This document shows positions 55,071 to 64,000 of a stretch of 64,000 nucleotides of DNA, piece by piece. Position 1 is the stretch's first letter. Each line of letters starts with the position of its first letter. A program made the translations under genes and the position numbers. Source of the stretch: Pullulanibacillus pueri (GTDB lineage Bacteria; Bacillota; Bacilli; Bacillales; Sporolactobacillaceae); contig NZ_BMFV01000008.1 in assembly GCF_014639255.1 (NCBI RefSeq), forward strand, positions 62,001 to 126,000. Reading direction: 5' to 3'. A model generated the notes under the pieces. That model was not told the origin of the DNA. It made no database searches and worked only from the letters and a program-made list of their open reading frames with translations.

Positions 55071-56261
55071 TTACATATAAAAATTAGCTAAAAAAATTCC
55101 CAAGGTTTTCTGATATATTTCATTAAATTGCTCTAAAGGAAGGGGATGTTCACCACGTCCTAATTCGACTGTAAACCCTGGTCGCTGCCATTGGTCAATA
55201 AACCAATCTTTATAGCCTGCGTGACTATCTAAATTACGGACTGGAGCATATCCACTCACTCTGGCAAACTCCTTGGCTATAGCTTCAGATTCCACTGGCT
55301 CTCTTCCCTCATAGCCCCAATAGATCTCCTCACCTTGTGTATGAAGGGCAATGATCCGATCAAATTGTTTTTCACGAGCAAGTTCTACCATTGCCTTTGA
55401 CTCGGGTTCACTTAAAGGTGACGGGCCCGGATAATTTTCAGGTGAGGGTTCTCTCTCTTTTCGTTCCGCCTCGATTTCCCAGCCTGCTGGAATTTGATTA
55501 TTAAGGTCAACGCCTTTAATATTCGCTTTCCATTTAGAAAAATCAGAGCTTCCTTTATTAATATTTAACACAGATTCCCTTTGGTTACCAGCTGCCTCTA
55601 AACCATGAATGGCTAAATCAACACCATCTGGGTTGACCATCGGGACAATGGACAATGTGGTTTCTTCATAAAATGGCGCCACACTTAACCCTCTCATTGT
55701 CCGGCGATTCGTCAACGCAAGAAGATATTCATTTAAAAATAACATTGTGACGGGTGTCGTGATCCATTCACGGGCATGAAAAGAACCATTCACATGTAAC
55801 TTCTTTGGCCCATGACCAACGGTGACTTCAGGAATGGATTTTCCTAACACGGATCTCCCAATAGATTCCTGAGTAATAAAGGGGTACACCGCTTGTAAGC
55901 GATTGATGTCTTTGAGCATCATGGCATAATCATAAGGTTGATTGGTTTTAATGATCGGCCTTGTAATACGAATAGGAACATAGACCGCTTCCCCTATTTT
56001 TAAGTTATGTGGATCTGTTTCCGGGTTCATTAGAATAAGGGCATCCAGCGGAATTTGTCGTTCTGTGGCAATACTCCAAAAGGTATCGCCTTTCTTGATG
56101 GTCACTGTCTGTTTCACGTAACCCGGAATGGACAGTTTTTGTCCGACTTCAAGCCGTTCCGGATCAACCTTTGGATTACTTGCGATGACCAAAGGCAAAG
56201 GGACATCAAATACTTGACTAAAATATAATAAAGTATCGCCTTCGCGTACGGTTACCTTCAC
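55071..56261 (-). CDS. yqgT: LysM-containing M14 peptidase (gamma-D-Glu-diaminopimelate endopeptidase type)
   Basis: 396 residues: two LysM domains (about 1-46 and 50-96) and a zinc carboxypeptidase domain (about 105-390). Zinc ligands are in NGSFHAREW and ALHTQGEE, and the catalytic glutamate in FTVELGRGEHP. It cleaves peptidoglycan stem peptides, like endopeptidase I and YqgT. There is no signal peptide, so it may act on spore or recycled wall material. GTG 56261 lies nine bases after GGGAGG. Confidence 0.92.
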   Translation of the reverse strand: MKVTVREGDTLLYFSQVFDVPLPLVIASNPKVDPERLEVGQKLSIPGYVKQTVTIKKGDTFWSIATERQIPLDALILMNPETDPHNLKIGEAVYVPIRITRPIIKTNQPYDYAMMLKDINRLQAVYPFITQESIGRSVLGKSIPEVTVGHGPKKLHVNGSFHAREWITTPVTMLFLNEYLLALTNRRTMRGLSVAPFYEETTLSIVPMVNPDGVDLAIHGLEAAGNQRESVLNINKGSSDFSKWKANIKGVDLNNQIPAGWEIEAERKEREPSPENYPGPSPLSEPESKAMVELAREKQFDRIIALHTQGEEIYWGYEGREPVESEAIAKEFARVSGYAPVRNLDSHAGYKDWFIDQWQRPGFTVELGRGEHPLPLEQFNEIYQKTLGIFLANFYM

Positions 56262-56343
56262 GCTTTCTTCCCTCCCTAGCCATTCACCTGCTTACTTCAT
56301 TCTATGAAGAAGTCGGCAGAAAATATGTGGGATGTAGAGAAAA

Positions 56344-57318
56344 CTATAGACGATTAAGTTTTTTGTTGATAAGCCAAGCACAGCCAATAACGCCGGCATC
56401 GTTGCCAAGAGTAGCTCTCACAATTTCTAAGCCCTGATAAACACCTGGAAGGGTCAGTGCTTTTATGTGTCGGTCTAATGGTTCCAATAAAGTCTCTCCA
56501 GCCATAGAAACACCGCCGCCAATGACCAATTTTTGAAAGTTCAATAGAATTGCTACATTCGAGAGCGCTAAGCCAAGATGATAAGTGACATGATCCACAA
56601 TGGATAAAGCATAAGCGTCTTGATTTCTTGCAGCATCAAAAACATCTTTTGTTGTTAAATCCTGTTGCTTTTGGAAAACAGTATAAAGCTCACTCTCAGT
56701 ATGCTTTTCAAGCCCTTCAATAGCTAAACGCCTAATCCCCGTTGCAGAAGCGACGGTTTCTAAACACCCTTTCCTTCCACAATTGCAAGTATAGCCCCCG
56801 TCCGTGATGGAAGTAATGTGACCAATTTCCCCTGCCATTCCCCCAATACCATGTATTATGGCGCCATTGGAGATCACACCTCCACCGACACCCGTTCCTA
56901 AAGTAATGCAAAGAAGGTCTTTTGCCCCTTCACCAGCGCCCTTCCACATTTCGCCTAAGGCCGCTAGATTAGCATCGTTATCCACAGCAACTGGCAACCC
57001 GATCGCTTCTTCCATCTTCTCTTGTAGAGGGTAATTTTTCCATCCAATATTGACCGCTTCAAAAATGGACCCGTTTTCAAAATTAATGAAACCAGGTGCA
57101 CCCATCCCTAATCCCACTAGCTTGTCTTTTGTTTCACCTTTTTGCTCCAGCTTTTCTTCTATACTTTTGGCGATATCTCGCGTGATAAAGCGCCCTTTCT
57201 CTGATAGATCGGTGGGTATTTCCCATTTATCTATGATGCGACCTTCGTCATTAATAAAGGCCATTTTAATACTTGTACCGCCTAGATCGACGCCCACTGT
57301 CCATTGATTCTTTTCCAT
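56344..57318 (-). CDS. glcK: Glucokinase, ROK family
   Basis: A 324-residue ROK sugar kinase: phosphate loop VGVDLGGTSIKMAF, glucose-binding VDNDANLAALGE, GTGVGGGVI, and the zinc motif CNCGRKGCLE with the preceding histidine. It phosphorylates glucose with ATP. Start ATG 57318 with GGGGAG seven bases upstream; the frame to 57339 is not needed. yqgQ, its usual partner, was not found. Confidence 0.95.
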   Translation of the reverse strand: MEKNQWTVGVDLGGTSIKMAFINDEGRIIDKWEIPTDLSEKGRFITRDIAKSIEEKLEQKGETKDKLVGLGMGAPGFINFENGSIFEAVNIGWKNYPLQEKMEEAIGLPVAVDNDANLAALGEMWKGAGEGAKDLLCITLGTGVGGGVISNGAIIHGIGGMAGEIGHITSITDGGYTCNCGRKGCLETVASATGIRRLAIEGLEKHTESELYTVFQKQQDLTTKDVFDAARNQDAYALSIVDHVTYHLGLALSNVAILLNFQKLVIGGGVSMAGETLLEPLDRHIKALTLPGVYQGLEIVRATLGNDAGVIGCAWLINKKLNRL

Positions 57319-57535
57319 CACAATCTCCCCATCCTTCACTGAAATACGTTTATCTTAATTAAACTCTTTTTCTACTATTTTTATTTTCCCAAAAGTCACA
57401 CGTTCTGTCCATTCAATCTTACTTTTAAAATAAAAATTTTGGCATCTTATGAACGAGGAATAGAGAAAGCCGCATAACTTGAACCCATTTATGCATAAAA
57501 TGGGACAAAACCCTGAGAGCTTAGGAGAATGAGTG

Positions 57536-58465
57536 ATGAAACAAAAACAAAAGAATTTGAACCAACAGACTCAAGCAAATCAAAACACTCCGCAATCCTT
57601 AAGATCCTTCTCGTTCTGGAGTTGGTTAGTCCTTCTCTCACTTTTTGTCGCCATCTTTATTTATTTCTTAAACCATTACCAAGAAGCTGAAGAAAGCCTA
57701 ACCTACTTTCCTGAAGACTCACATAGTTACTTCAAGCACACAGAAACCTTACTCTCTTTAGAAAGAAAACCATCAGGATATGCGTTGAAATGGCAAATCT
57801 CTTCTCAAACCAATCAATCCACTTATCTCCGAGAAGATCTTTCATTATTATTTGAAAACGGTCATTTAATTCAACTATATTCAAAGTGGAAACAAAATAC
57901 AGATACGCTTCATCACACGCAAAGCCTAACTATTCATCAAGCCAGTCATTTTGAAACCATTAGTATACATCATGCTGAAATTCATCATGCTGATCAAAAA
58001 ATTAATAGTAAAGATAAGATGAGCTATGCTCATCTTTATGTAACAAAAAAGGCCTCGGATGAATTGGATAGTTATCACATTCCCGTTGAGCCTACTGAAA
58101 AGCAATGGAACGAGACCTTTGATCAATCACAACAACAGGAATGGCATGACATCATTACCCAGGCAGAAAAGAAGTATCATTTTGATTCTCAGGACTATTA
58201 TAGCTTTCCATTGAGCTATCTCCATGTATTTGATACAAATGCCTTACCGGGTCTCAGCATAAAAACAACCCATAGAGCGGTAAGCCAACTATGGGAAGGA
58301 TTGTATAAAGGGTATATTCAAGGGATTCAGCTGTCACACCAGAAAACAGTCAGTCCTCTGCACAGTTCGATGCCATTAATTTTATATCGTCATAAAGCAG
58401 ATCAATTTCTTATCGTTATTAAGACTGCAGATGGGAAGATCGCTTTATTAAAACAAAACATCTAA
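57536..58465 (+). CDS. Unknown membrane-anchored extracytoplasmic protein, 309 aa
   Basis: I do not recognise this gene. ATG 57536 follows AGGAG by eight bases. A Gln/Asn-rich cytoplasmic tip is followed by one membrane helix (about 27-47, WSWLVLLSLFVAIFIYFL); the rest is extracytoplasmic and strikingly rich in histidine (IHHAEIHHAD) and glutamine. Codon use is similar to its neighbours. It is transcribed against glcK and the downstream genes, so it is a single-gene unit; the function is open. Confidence 0.8.
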   Translation: MKQKQKNLNQQTQANQNTPQSLRSFSFWSWLVLLSLFVAIFIYFLNHYQEAEESLTYFPEDSHSYFKHTETLLSLERKPSGYALKWQISSQTNQSTYLREDLSLLFENGHLIQLYSKWKQNTDTLHHTQSLTIHQASHFETISIHHAEIHHADQKINSKDKMSYAHLYVTKKASDELDSYHIPVEPTEKQWNETFDQSQQQEWHDIITQAEKKYHFDSQDYYSFPLSYLHVFDTNALPGLSIKTTHRAVSQLWEGLYKGYIQGIQLSHQKTVSPLHSSMPLILYRHKADQFLIVIKTADGKIALLKQNI

Positions 58466-58467
58466 AA

Positions 58468-58668
58468 TCATCCTTCTGTTTGGCGTGATTTATTCCATTG
58501 CTGCTTAATAAAACGACAGCCATCAGCAAGGGCATCGCCATCAAATAATTTAAAGAGACCCCGAATGGCTTCAATACTCACTAAAATATTCATTAATTTA
58601 TAGCGATTCTTATATAGAAATACACCAATAACCATCAAGACAAGATACCTTAGGATGAACCCCTTCAT
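58468..58668 (-). CDS. Small membrane protein, 66 aa
   Basis: GGAGG lies seven bases before ATG 58668. One membrane helix (about 4-19) precedes a basic, otherwise soluble tail ending QQWNKSRQTEG. Its stop is two bases from the convergent stop of the unknown membrane protein. I cannot assign a family. Confidence 0.7.
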   Translation of the reverse strand: MKGFILRYLVLMVIGVFLYKNRYKLMNILVSIEAIRGLFKLFDGDALADGCRFIKQQWNKSRQTEG

Positions 58669-58719
58669 GATAAAACCTCCACGCTCATTTTTACTTAATA
58701 TGTGGAGAAGGACGACGTT

Positions 58720-59517
58720 TTATCCAAGATTGATAAAGAAAAACAAACTTCCCATACAACCCGCCAAGAGACTCGATAGGCCATTAACCAAATTATTAGT
58801 CATCCAAGAAACACCGGCAACCTTTATAGATACCCGTTCACAATGGTCTTTAGCATCGGTGAGCGTATGGCAAACAGCACATTGATAACGCGCTTGAAGG
58901 AGTCCGCCTAATAAAGTGTCAATAAATTGACCTAGCCAGCCGAGCACACTCAAGCAAATAAAAGAAACGAGAATCAGTGTTAACCCTTGGTCAGAATAAA
59001 ACATGAGACTACTCAACAAGGCGATCAAGCTGCTCCCTATTAAAGCAGCAATGGAGCCCGTCCAAGTCATAGCACCCGAAAGGCCTTTAGGGACTGGTCT
59101 TCTTAATATAAGATGATAGGGCGTCCCTCCTCTAATCGAACCGATCTCTGAGGCCCAAGTATCAGCAGTCGCTTCTGCCACTGAAACTACATATATCGCT
59201 ATCCAAAGAGGATGGGGCCACAAGCACCCGCCTAAAGCGGCTAACAAAGGCACCCCTCCATTAGCAAGCACTTGATAAAGCGTACGCTGCTCGGATGATG
59301 TTTTCTTTTTTCCCGCACGTTTATTAATCAAACTAATAAGGTTACTGGATATAAAAAAAACGAAAATAACTAATAGTCCTTGAACAGCAAACGCACACTG
59401 GATGAAAAAGCCCATAATCACCATGCCAATAGCAGCCCAAACTGTGAGCCATCTTTTACTTACCGCCAGTCCAGCAACCACCAGTAAACATAGCATGGCG
59501 AGAATGAAAGTTAACAT
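58720..59517 (-). CDS. DUF92 membrane protein
   Basis: 265 residues with six or seven membrane helices and the DUF92 marks SVAEATADTWASEIGSIRG and GQFIDTLLGGLLQARYQCAVC. Relatives act in prenyl/phytyl phosphate metabolism in plants; in bacteria the role is unknown. It overlaps the 5-formyl-THF cyclo-ligase gene by seven bases, so the two are co-transcribed. Confidence 0.88.
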   Translation of the reverse strand: MLTFILAMLCLLVVAGLAVSKRWLTVWAAIGMVIMGFFIQCAFAVQGLLVIFVFFISSNLISLINKRAGKKKTSSEQRTLYQVLANGGVPLLAALGGCLWPHPLWIAIYVVSVAEATADTWASEIGSIRGGTPYHLILRRPVPKGLSGAMTWTGSIAALIGSSLIALLSSLMFYSDQGLTLILVSFICLSVLGWLGQFIDTLLGGLLQARYQCAVCHTLTDAKDHCERVSIKVAGVSWMTNNLVNGLSSLLAGCMGSLFFFINLG

Positions 59518-60074
59518 TTCATCACCTTTGTCGGGGTCACAATGACATCCACTGGAATATCGTGGGACTCATGGGGAAGCACGTCATAAATTTGTTCATC
59601 ATAAGCCAGCGCTAGCTTCGTCGCTTGGACCCCTTGCAAAAAGCGATCATAATAGCCACCACCAAACCCAATACGATAGCCTTGTCTATCAAAAGCTAAG
59701 CCAGGCACAATCACAAGATCCAAGCTCGCCCTTTCAATTGAAGAGGTTTCTTCAATCTTCGGTTCCTTTAATCCATAAAAAACGGTTTCTAACTGCTGAA
59801 AACTCTGCAATCCTCTAAAATCAAGCCGTTTGGTTTTTGGCAAACATTTAGGAACCGCTACAGTTTTCCCCTCTTCCCAAGCACGCTGAATAATCGTTCG
59901 TGTCTCTATCTCAATTTCACCAGAAACAGTAACCGCAACTCTCGAAGCAGATTGCCAACTGACATGCCGAAAGAGGCTCTCATGAATTTGTTTGACTTTT
60001 ATGTACTCTCTTTGTTTATTGACGTTCTTTAAAAATTGCTTCATTTCCTCACGGATTTCTGTTTTCTTATCCAT
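59511..60074 (-). CDS. yqgN: 5-formyltetrahydrofolate cyclo-ligase
   Basis: About 187 residues from ATG 60074 (AAGGTGG six bases upstream). The ATP/substrate motif GFGGGYYDRFL near 150 and VPGLAFDRQGYRIG identify the family. It turns 5-formyl-THF into 5,10-methenyl-THF. The frame to 60107 is not supported by a ribosome site. It is unclear whether rpmG upstream shares the transcript. Confidence 0.94.
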   Translation of the reverse strand: MDKKTEIREEMKQFLKNVNKQREYIKVKQIHESLFRHVSWQSASRVAVTVSGEIEIETRTIIQRAWEEGKTVAVPKCLPKTKRLDFRGLQSFQQLETVFYGLKEPKIEETSSIERASLDLVIVPGLAFDRQGYRIGFGGGYYDRFLQGVQATKLALAYDEQIYDVLPHESHDIPVDVIVTPTKVMKC

Positions 60075-60158
60075 GTCCATCCACCTTTGGAAAAAGTAAA
60101 AAAACAAAAGAAAAAGGTCGTCCCGCCCTTTTAACTTGGCTTGTACGACCCTTTCAAC

Positions 60159-60308
60159 TTACTTCGTTTCCTTATGCAAAGTCATTCTCCGCAAACGCGG
60201 GGAATATTTTTTCACTTCAATGCGTTCAGGATTGGTACGTTTATTTTTGCTCGTAATGTAATTACGGTCACCCGTTTCAGTACATTCAAGAATCACTTGT
60301 ACGCGCAT
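60159..60308 (-). CDS. rpmG: 50S ribosomal protein L33, RpmGA-type
   Basis: A 49-residue L33 starting [18 protein letters not shown] and ending LHKETK. Only one cysteine (position 9) is left: the other zinc-binding positions read Thr and Ser (CTETG, KKYSPRL), so this is effectively the zinc-free type though otherwise close to the cysteine-rich paralog. Too short to be picked by usual length cut-offs. Confidence 0.95.
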   Translation of the reverse strand: MRVQVILECTETGDRNYITSKNKRTNPERIEVKKYSPRLRRMTLHKETK

Positions 60309-60567
60309 GGACTATCCCTCCACTTCTCTCATCAATTCTACATACTATAATATGATAACAAATGTCGTCAAATCAAGCAAATGATTTTTCATAACACTTC
60401 TCCTCCATTTTTACATCTTCATGCATTATTTTCTTTTATAGGAAATTTATGAAGAGAATTGTCGAAAAAAGATTACAGTTTCCTTTCTTTTTCTACAAAA
60501 CTCTTTTTATCTCCCCTAAAGATATGTTATAAGTAATGAAGAGGAGTCAAAAAGTAGGAGGATCGAT
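60309..60567. other. Intergenic region before the small membrane-protein operon
   Basis: About 260 AT-rich bases without a gene. It should hold the divergent promoters of rpmG and of the 64-residue gene; none stood out clearly. Confidence 0.4.
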
Positions 60568-60762
60568 ATGGGATACATTTTACTCGTTTTGGTCATCATC
60601 GGTTTAATTGTACTTGTCCTCTCCTTTTTTAAACAGGACAGCATTAAACAACTTGAGGACCAAATTGAAGGGACATCCATCACAATGATGCAAGAACTTT
60701 ATAAAGTGAAGAAAAAAGTTCGTGTCCTTGAAGAAGAAATGATGATCGAAGACAAGGAATAG
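60568..60762 (+). CDS. Small membrane protein with a coiled coil, 64 aa
   Basis: AGGAGG lies seven bases before ATG 60568. One membrane helix (about 2-20) is followed by a heptad-like charged helix (LEDQIEGTSITMMQELYKVKKK). It is the first gene of an operon with the MltG-like protein; position and size recall YqzD-type proteins of bacilli, not certain. Confidence 0.75.
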   Translation: MGYILLVLVIIGLIVLVLSFFKQDSIKQLEDQIEGTSITMMQELYKVKKKVRVLEEEMMIEDKE

Positions 60763-60777
60763 AAGGAGGCTCACATT

Positions 60778-61335
60778 GTGACCAAAAATGGCATGCGCGC
60801 TTTTGCCGCTGGAATGATTATCACTTGTGCTGTGATCGCCTTTTTCTATTATTTTATGTTATCAGATACAGGTCAAGCAAAAAAGGCGACAAGCAAAACA
60901 CTTTCAGATAGTGCAGTTGAAGACTATTTGGCTAAAAAAGGACAAATTGCTGTCGACCAAAAGACTTTTAACGCATGGCAAAAGGCTGAAACTGAAAAAG
61001 ATTCAAAACAAGACAGCAAGGCATCTGATGAAAAGTCAACAGATCAAAAAGATCAAAGCACAGCCAAAAGCGATGAAAAGTCAAAAACAGATGACAAAGA
61101 CGCGAGTGAAACAAAACCGACGAAAGTTAAAATTCATATTAAGTCAGGCATGACGTCAACAGATATTGCCGACCAACTCGAATCCGAACACATCATTAAA
61201 AAAGGACAAGCAGACGACCTCGTCCATTACATCGTTAAAAACGGACTTGAAAAATACATCCAGCTTGGTACTTATACGGTCAGTAGCGATATGAGCCTTG
61301 CTGAAATTGCGAAAACGATTGCGAAAGAAAGATAA
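60778..61335 (+). CDS. Membrane protein with a YceG/MltG-like N-terminal subdomain
   Basis: 185 residues from GTG 60778, eight bases after GGAGG. A single membrane helix (about 7-27), a Lys/Asp/Ser-rich linker (about 60-115), and a C-terminal LysM-like subdomain of MltG/YceG type (KVKIHIKSGMTSTDIADQLE, TYTVSSDMSLAEIAKTIA). It lacks the catalytic part of MltG, so it is more likely a wall-binding or regulatory protein than a lytic enzyme. Confidence 0.8.
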   Translation: MTKNGMRAFAAGMIITCAVIAFFYYFMLSDTGQAKKATSKTLSDSAVEDYLAKKGQIAVDQKTFNAWQKAETEKDSKQDSKASDEKSTDQKDQSTAKSDEKSKTDDKDASETKPTKVKIHIKSGMTSTDIADQLESEHIIKKGQADDLVHYIVKNGLEKYIQLGTYTVSSDMSLAEIAKTIAKER

Positions 61336-61388
61336 GATTGGATAGTGCCTTAAGGCTTAAAAACGTACTTAATATAACTTCTCGTTAT

Positions 61389-61430
61389 AAAAGAATCCCC
61401 TTGTGCTTGAGCTCAAGGGGATTCTTTTTG
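61389..61430. terminator. Bidirectional terminator before pbpA
   Basis: A perfect 12-bp stem (61392-61403 with 61414-61425), ten-base loop and T runs on both strands, between convergent genes. Confidence 0.9.
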
Positions 61431-61455
61431 TTTGTTTATCATTTCCTGATACTGA

Positions 61456-63549
61456 TTACTTCTTTTGTTCTTCAAAATATGTTTTAAAGATTTCTTGACC
61501 AATTTCAATATTAATATGCTCTTCCCCCTTAATATTGGGACACATTAGAGCAACAGCAACTTGAGGGTCATCATAAGGGGCATAACCGACAAGTGCAAGA
61601 TTATACATTCCTTTTTCAACCGGTGCTAATTGGGCAGTCCCTGTTTTAGCAGCGATTTTCAACTTTAGCATCTCTTGTCCTCCACCAACGCCCAATTGAG
61701 TAGCTGTACCCGTTGGTCCATGGGTAACGAGATAAAAGCCTTTATGAACTTGATCAAATTGTTCTTTTGTATTCGGAATAGTGTTTAACACTTCGGTTTT
61801 CTTTGTTTTAATAGTAGGTCCCAATTGATCAGGTTCCCCACTTGGCGTATGAATGGACTCCAATAGATGTGGGGCCAAGCGATAACCACCATTCGCAAGA
61901 GTTGACACATATTGCGCCATTTGTAGTGGTGTGTACGTATCATATTGTCCTATTGAAAACATCATAATTTTCCCTTGTTCATCAGGAATTCCCCCATTAA
62001 AACCCGTTGATTCAAACGGGAGGTCAATCCCTGTGTTTACACCTAATCCAAATTGGCCATAAGCATTTCTAAGGGTATTTACAGCATTCACAAACTTTTG
62101 TTGCGCATGCTCACTCGAAAAAATCTTAGCGGTATATGAAGAACCAGAATCACTAATTTGGAAACCTGCCATTTTACCAACAATAGTCCCCATGTAAACA
62201 TTTGATGAATTTTCTAATGCTTCAGGAACACCATTTAAATAACCAATGGCATGCCACGAATTAAATTGCGATCCGCCTTTAAAATTTATCGGCTTATCAT
62301 CAAGGGGACCCGGAATTGCGTTATTTTGATACCCTGCTAATACTGTAGCTCCTTTTACTGAGGAACCAATTTGATACGCATTTAAAATGGTTCCTGAAGA
62401 AGCATCTTCGAATTTATGCGTTTTTTCATTATATTTTTTCCCAGCCATTGCCAAGATGGCCCCTGTATGAGGATTCATCACAACAGCATAAGCTTCTCGT
62501 GCGTTATTTCCATAAAACTTCTTTATTTTATTTTCTATAATATCACCAATTTTATCCTGCAAATCACTATTTATGGTCAGTTGGATATCATCACCACGTC
62601 GCCCCTCGGTCACTTCAGGACTGCCGACCACTTCACCACTACTGTTCTTCGTAAATTTATAAGTGCTGGGTACACCACGTAATACATCTTCATATTGTTC
62701 TTCTAAATTGCTTGTTCCCACAAGATCATTCATGTTGTAGCCTGCAGCCTTGTAATTATCGTCTTGATGCTTAGGAATATTTTTGACATTGCCTAAAAAG
62801 AAATATTTTCCTTTTGGATATTCTCTTGTTGCAGAGACCGATGTATTAATCATGCCATCAAACTCATCTAAGTGTTCTCCAACATTTGCTAACTCTTCAG
62901 CAGAAAGGTGTGTCGCGATCGTCGTTGGCGTTAAATTTGTGGCTTGAGACATATTTCTCCAAATGGCTGCCACCTTCATTTGCTCAGGAGTGAGTTGATT
63001 AAGCTCTTTATCGGTGATGCGATCTAATACCTTTTGATAAGCTTTTTGCTGGGCCTTCTCATTTTTTTTCGAAGCATCAATTTCAGCTTGAGTGAGTTTT
63101 TCTTCATTAACTTTTGGATGCGTTCCGATATAGAAATCTTTCAAATCACGTTCTGTTAAGTTTTGAGTTGTGACAGTTCCATCAGGGACGTCCTTCTTGG
63201 TGCTGACATGAATATATTGACTCAGCTTTTGAGCATATTTAATCATTGTCTCTGTATCTAATCCCGGTTTTCTCGTGAACACAACCGCATAACTACTCTT
63301 ATTTCCCGCGAGAATCTTTCCCTCGGAATCATAGATCAATCCCCTAGGAGAGCTCACTGTCGTTTCGACATTTTGAGTCTTATCCATTTTTTCCGTGTAG
63401 GTTTTCCCTTGAACAATTTGAACATAACCTAACCGAAGAACAAGGCTAGAAAAAGCAAAGAAAATCAAGAGAAATAATATATTTAATCGGAAAGGGATAT
63501 GGCTTTTTTTCTTTTTCTTTTTTACTTTATTTTCATCCACGCGCCTCAC
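61456..63549 (-). CDS. pbpA: Class B penicillin-binding protein (PBP2A-type)
   Basis: About 697 residues: basic N-terminus, one membrane helix (about 22-42), PBP dimerisation domain (about 60-330) and transpeptidase domain with SxxK in IGSSVKGATVL near 380, SxN in NSSNVYMG, and KTGTA near 630. Its order next to yqgE fits PbpA, needed for lateral wall synthesis. The start is GTG 63549 or GTG 63540; ribosome sites are weak for both. Confidence 0.93.
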   Translation of the reverse strand: MRRVDENKVKKKKKKSHIPFRLNILFLLIFFAFSSLVLRLGYVQIVQGKTYTEKMDKTQNVETTVSSPRGLIYDSEGKILAGNKSSYAVVFTRKPGLDTETMIKYAQKLSQYIHVSTKKDVPDGTVTTQNLTERDLKDFYIGTHPKVNEEKLTQAEIDASKKNEKAQQKAYQKVLDRITDKELNQLTPEQMKVAAIWRNMSQATNLTPTTIATHLSAEELANVGEHLDEFDGMINTSVSATREYPKGKYFFLGNVKNIPKHQDDNYKAAGYNMNDLVGTSNLEEQYEDVLRGVPSTYKFTKNSSGEVVGSPEVTEGRRGDDIQLTINSDLQDKIGDIIENKIKKFYGNNAREAYAVVMNPHTGAILAMAGKKYNEKTHKFEDASSGTILNAYQIGSSVKGATVLAGYQNNAIPGPLDDKPINFKGGSQFNSWHAIGYLNGVPEALENSSNVYMGTIVGKMAGFQISDSGSSYTAKIFSSEHAQQKFVNAVNTLRNAYGQFGLGVNTGIDLPFESTGFNGGIPDEQGKIMMFSIGQYDTYTPLQMAQYVSTLANGGYRLAPHLLESIHTPSGEPDQLGPTIKTKKTEVLNTIPNTKEQFDQVHKGFYLVTHGPTGTATQLGVGGGQEMLKLKIAAKTGTAQLAPVEKGMYNLALVGYAPYDDPQVAVALMCPNIKGEEHINIEIGQEIFKTYFEEQKK

Positions 63550-63679
63550 ATCACTTTCACTTTAATTCACAAAATTCACTACCCCAACATAAAAAGGACA
63601 GCACGAATACATTAAACGTGTGTCCCTTTATTGTACTATAATTCCTCAATTTTTTGCAGACAAATTCGTGATTTTGTCA

Positions 63680-64000
63680 TCAAACTGTCGAGCCACTTTC
63701 ACCATTGTGAAAACGCTTGGCCTCTTCTGCTTCTTCTCGGGCATCATCATCCGTGTTCGTTGTAAAGTGAATATTGCGGATACAAAAATAAATGGCTAGA
63801 TGCCCAGCTCCTATAGCCATCATAAGAAACCTTATGCCATCTTCATTATTTTTGAATACCGCTAAAGTGAGCAAAAATAATAAAATAGAAACGATCCTTC
63901 CGCCATTGTAAAAAAGTTCTCGGACCACAATGTACTCAATCCGCATTTCCGCCGCCTTCCACCCTCTTCCAATTACATCAAATGTTAAAGACATGTAAGG
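63680..64000 (-). CDS. yqgE: MFS transporter YqgE, C-terminal part (partial)
   Basis: The frame is open to the window edge; the ATG at 63994 is internal. Visible are the conserved REYFVVRE-like IEYIVVRELFYNGGRI stretch, two membrane helices and an acidic cytoplasmic tail (TDDDAREEAEEAKRF). Position directly upstream of pbpA fits YqgE. Confidence 0.78.
   Translation of the reverse strand, partial: PYMSLTFDVIGRGWKAAEMRIEYIVVRELFYNGGRIVSILLFLLTLAVFKNNEDGIRFLMMAIGAGHLAIYFCIRNIHFTTNTDDDAREEAEEAKRFHNGESGSTV

Overview
The window is a stretch of chromosome from a spore-forming member of the Bacillales. The evidence is a full spoIIIA operon, spo0A and spoIVB, a comG competence operon, mgsR, mntR and a glycine-riboswitch-controlled gcv operon. 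Most genes follow the Bacillus subtilis spo0A-to-pbpA gene order, mainly on the minus strand. The combination of an OLE-type RNA, a class II (B12-dependent) ribonucleotide reductase and the loss of several neighbours that B. subtilis keeps here suggests a lineage outside the B. subtilis group. Sporolactobacillaceae or a relative is possible, but that is inference.

Layout. 1-2.3 kb: the end of an MscS channel gene and a marR-MFS efflux pair. 2.6-14.2 kb: spo0A, spoIVB, recN, tlyA, dxs, an OLE RNA locus, ispA, xseB, xseA and nusB; argR and folD are missing from their usual places. 14.3-22.1 kb: yqhY-accC-accB, then spoIIIAH to spoIIIAA; spoIIIAD appears to start at an AUC codon. 22.4-27.7 kb: efp, aroQ, yqhR, yqhQ, yqhP, patatin yqhO and mntR; papA is missing. 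27.7-39.3 kb is an accessory region where B. subtilis has only lipM and yqhL. It holds a frameshifted AraC regulator, a MerR/dehydrogenase pair with twin operators, an IS3 remnant, a decayed tnsA beside a Tn7-like transposon end, nrdJ with NrdR boxes, yqhL, a tRNA-Pro(GGG), two small membrane-protein genes and a two-component system. 39.5-46.3 kb: gcvPB, gcvPA, gcvT with a tandem glycine riboswitch, then a SNF2-type helicase and yqhG. 46.5-51.3 kb: yqzE, aroK and comGG to comGA. 51.5-64 kb: mgsR, yqgY, yqgX, yqgW, an M14 peptidase with LysM domains, glcK, a DUF92 gene, 5-formyl-THF cyclo-ligase, rpmG, a two-gene membrane-protein operon, pbpA and the end of yqgE.

How the genes fit together. 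Sporulation control (Spo0A, SpoIVB, SpoIIIA channel), isoprenoid precursor supply (Dxs, IspA), fatty-acid initiation (AccB, AccC), DNA repair (RecN, XseAB), glycine cleavage and DNA uptake are all present as core modules. A dispersed repeat of about 100-340 bp occurs three times (10.8, 36.8 and 54.4 kb), and a separate MITE-like element with 12-bp terminal inverted repeats lies at 26.8-27.1 kb.

The most notable feature is the structured non-coding region at 9877-10473 between ispA and dxs. Its position, length, dedicated sigma-A promoter and long-range pairing fit OLE RNA, but the membrane-protein partner gene (oapA) that normally lies between ole and dxs does not fit in the remaining 140 bases.
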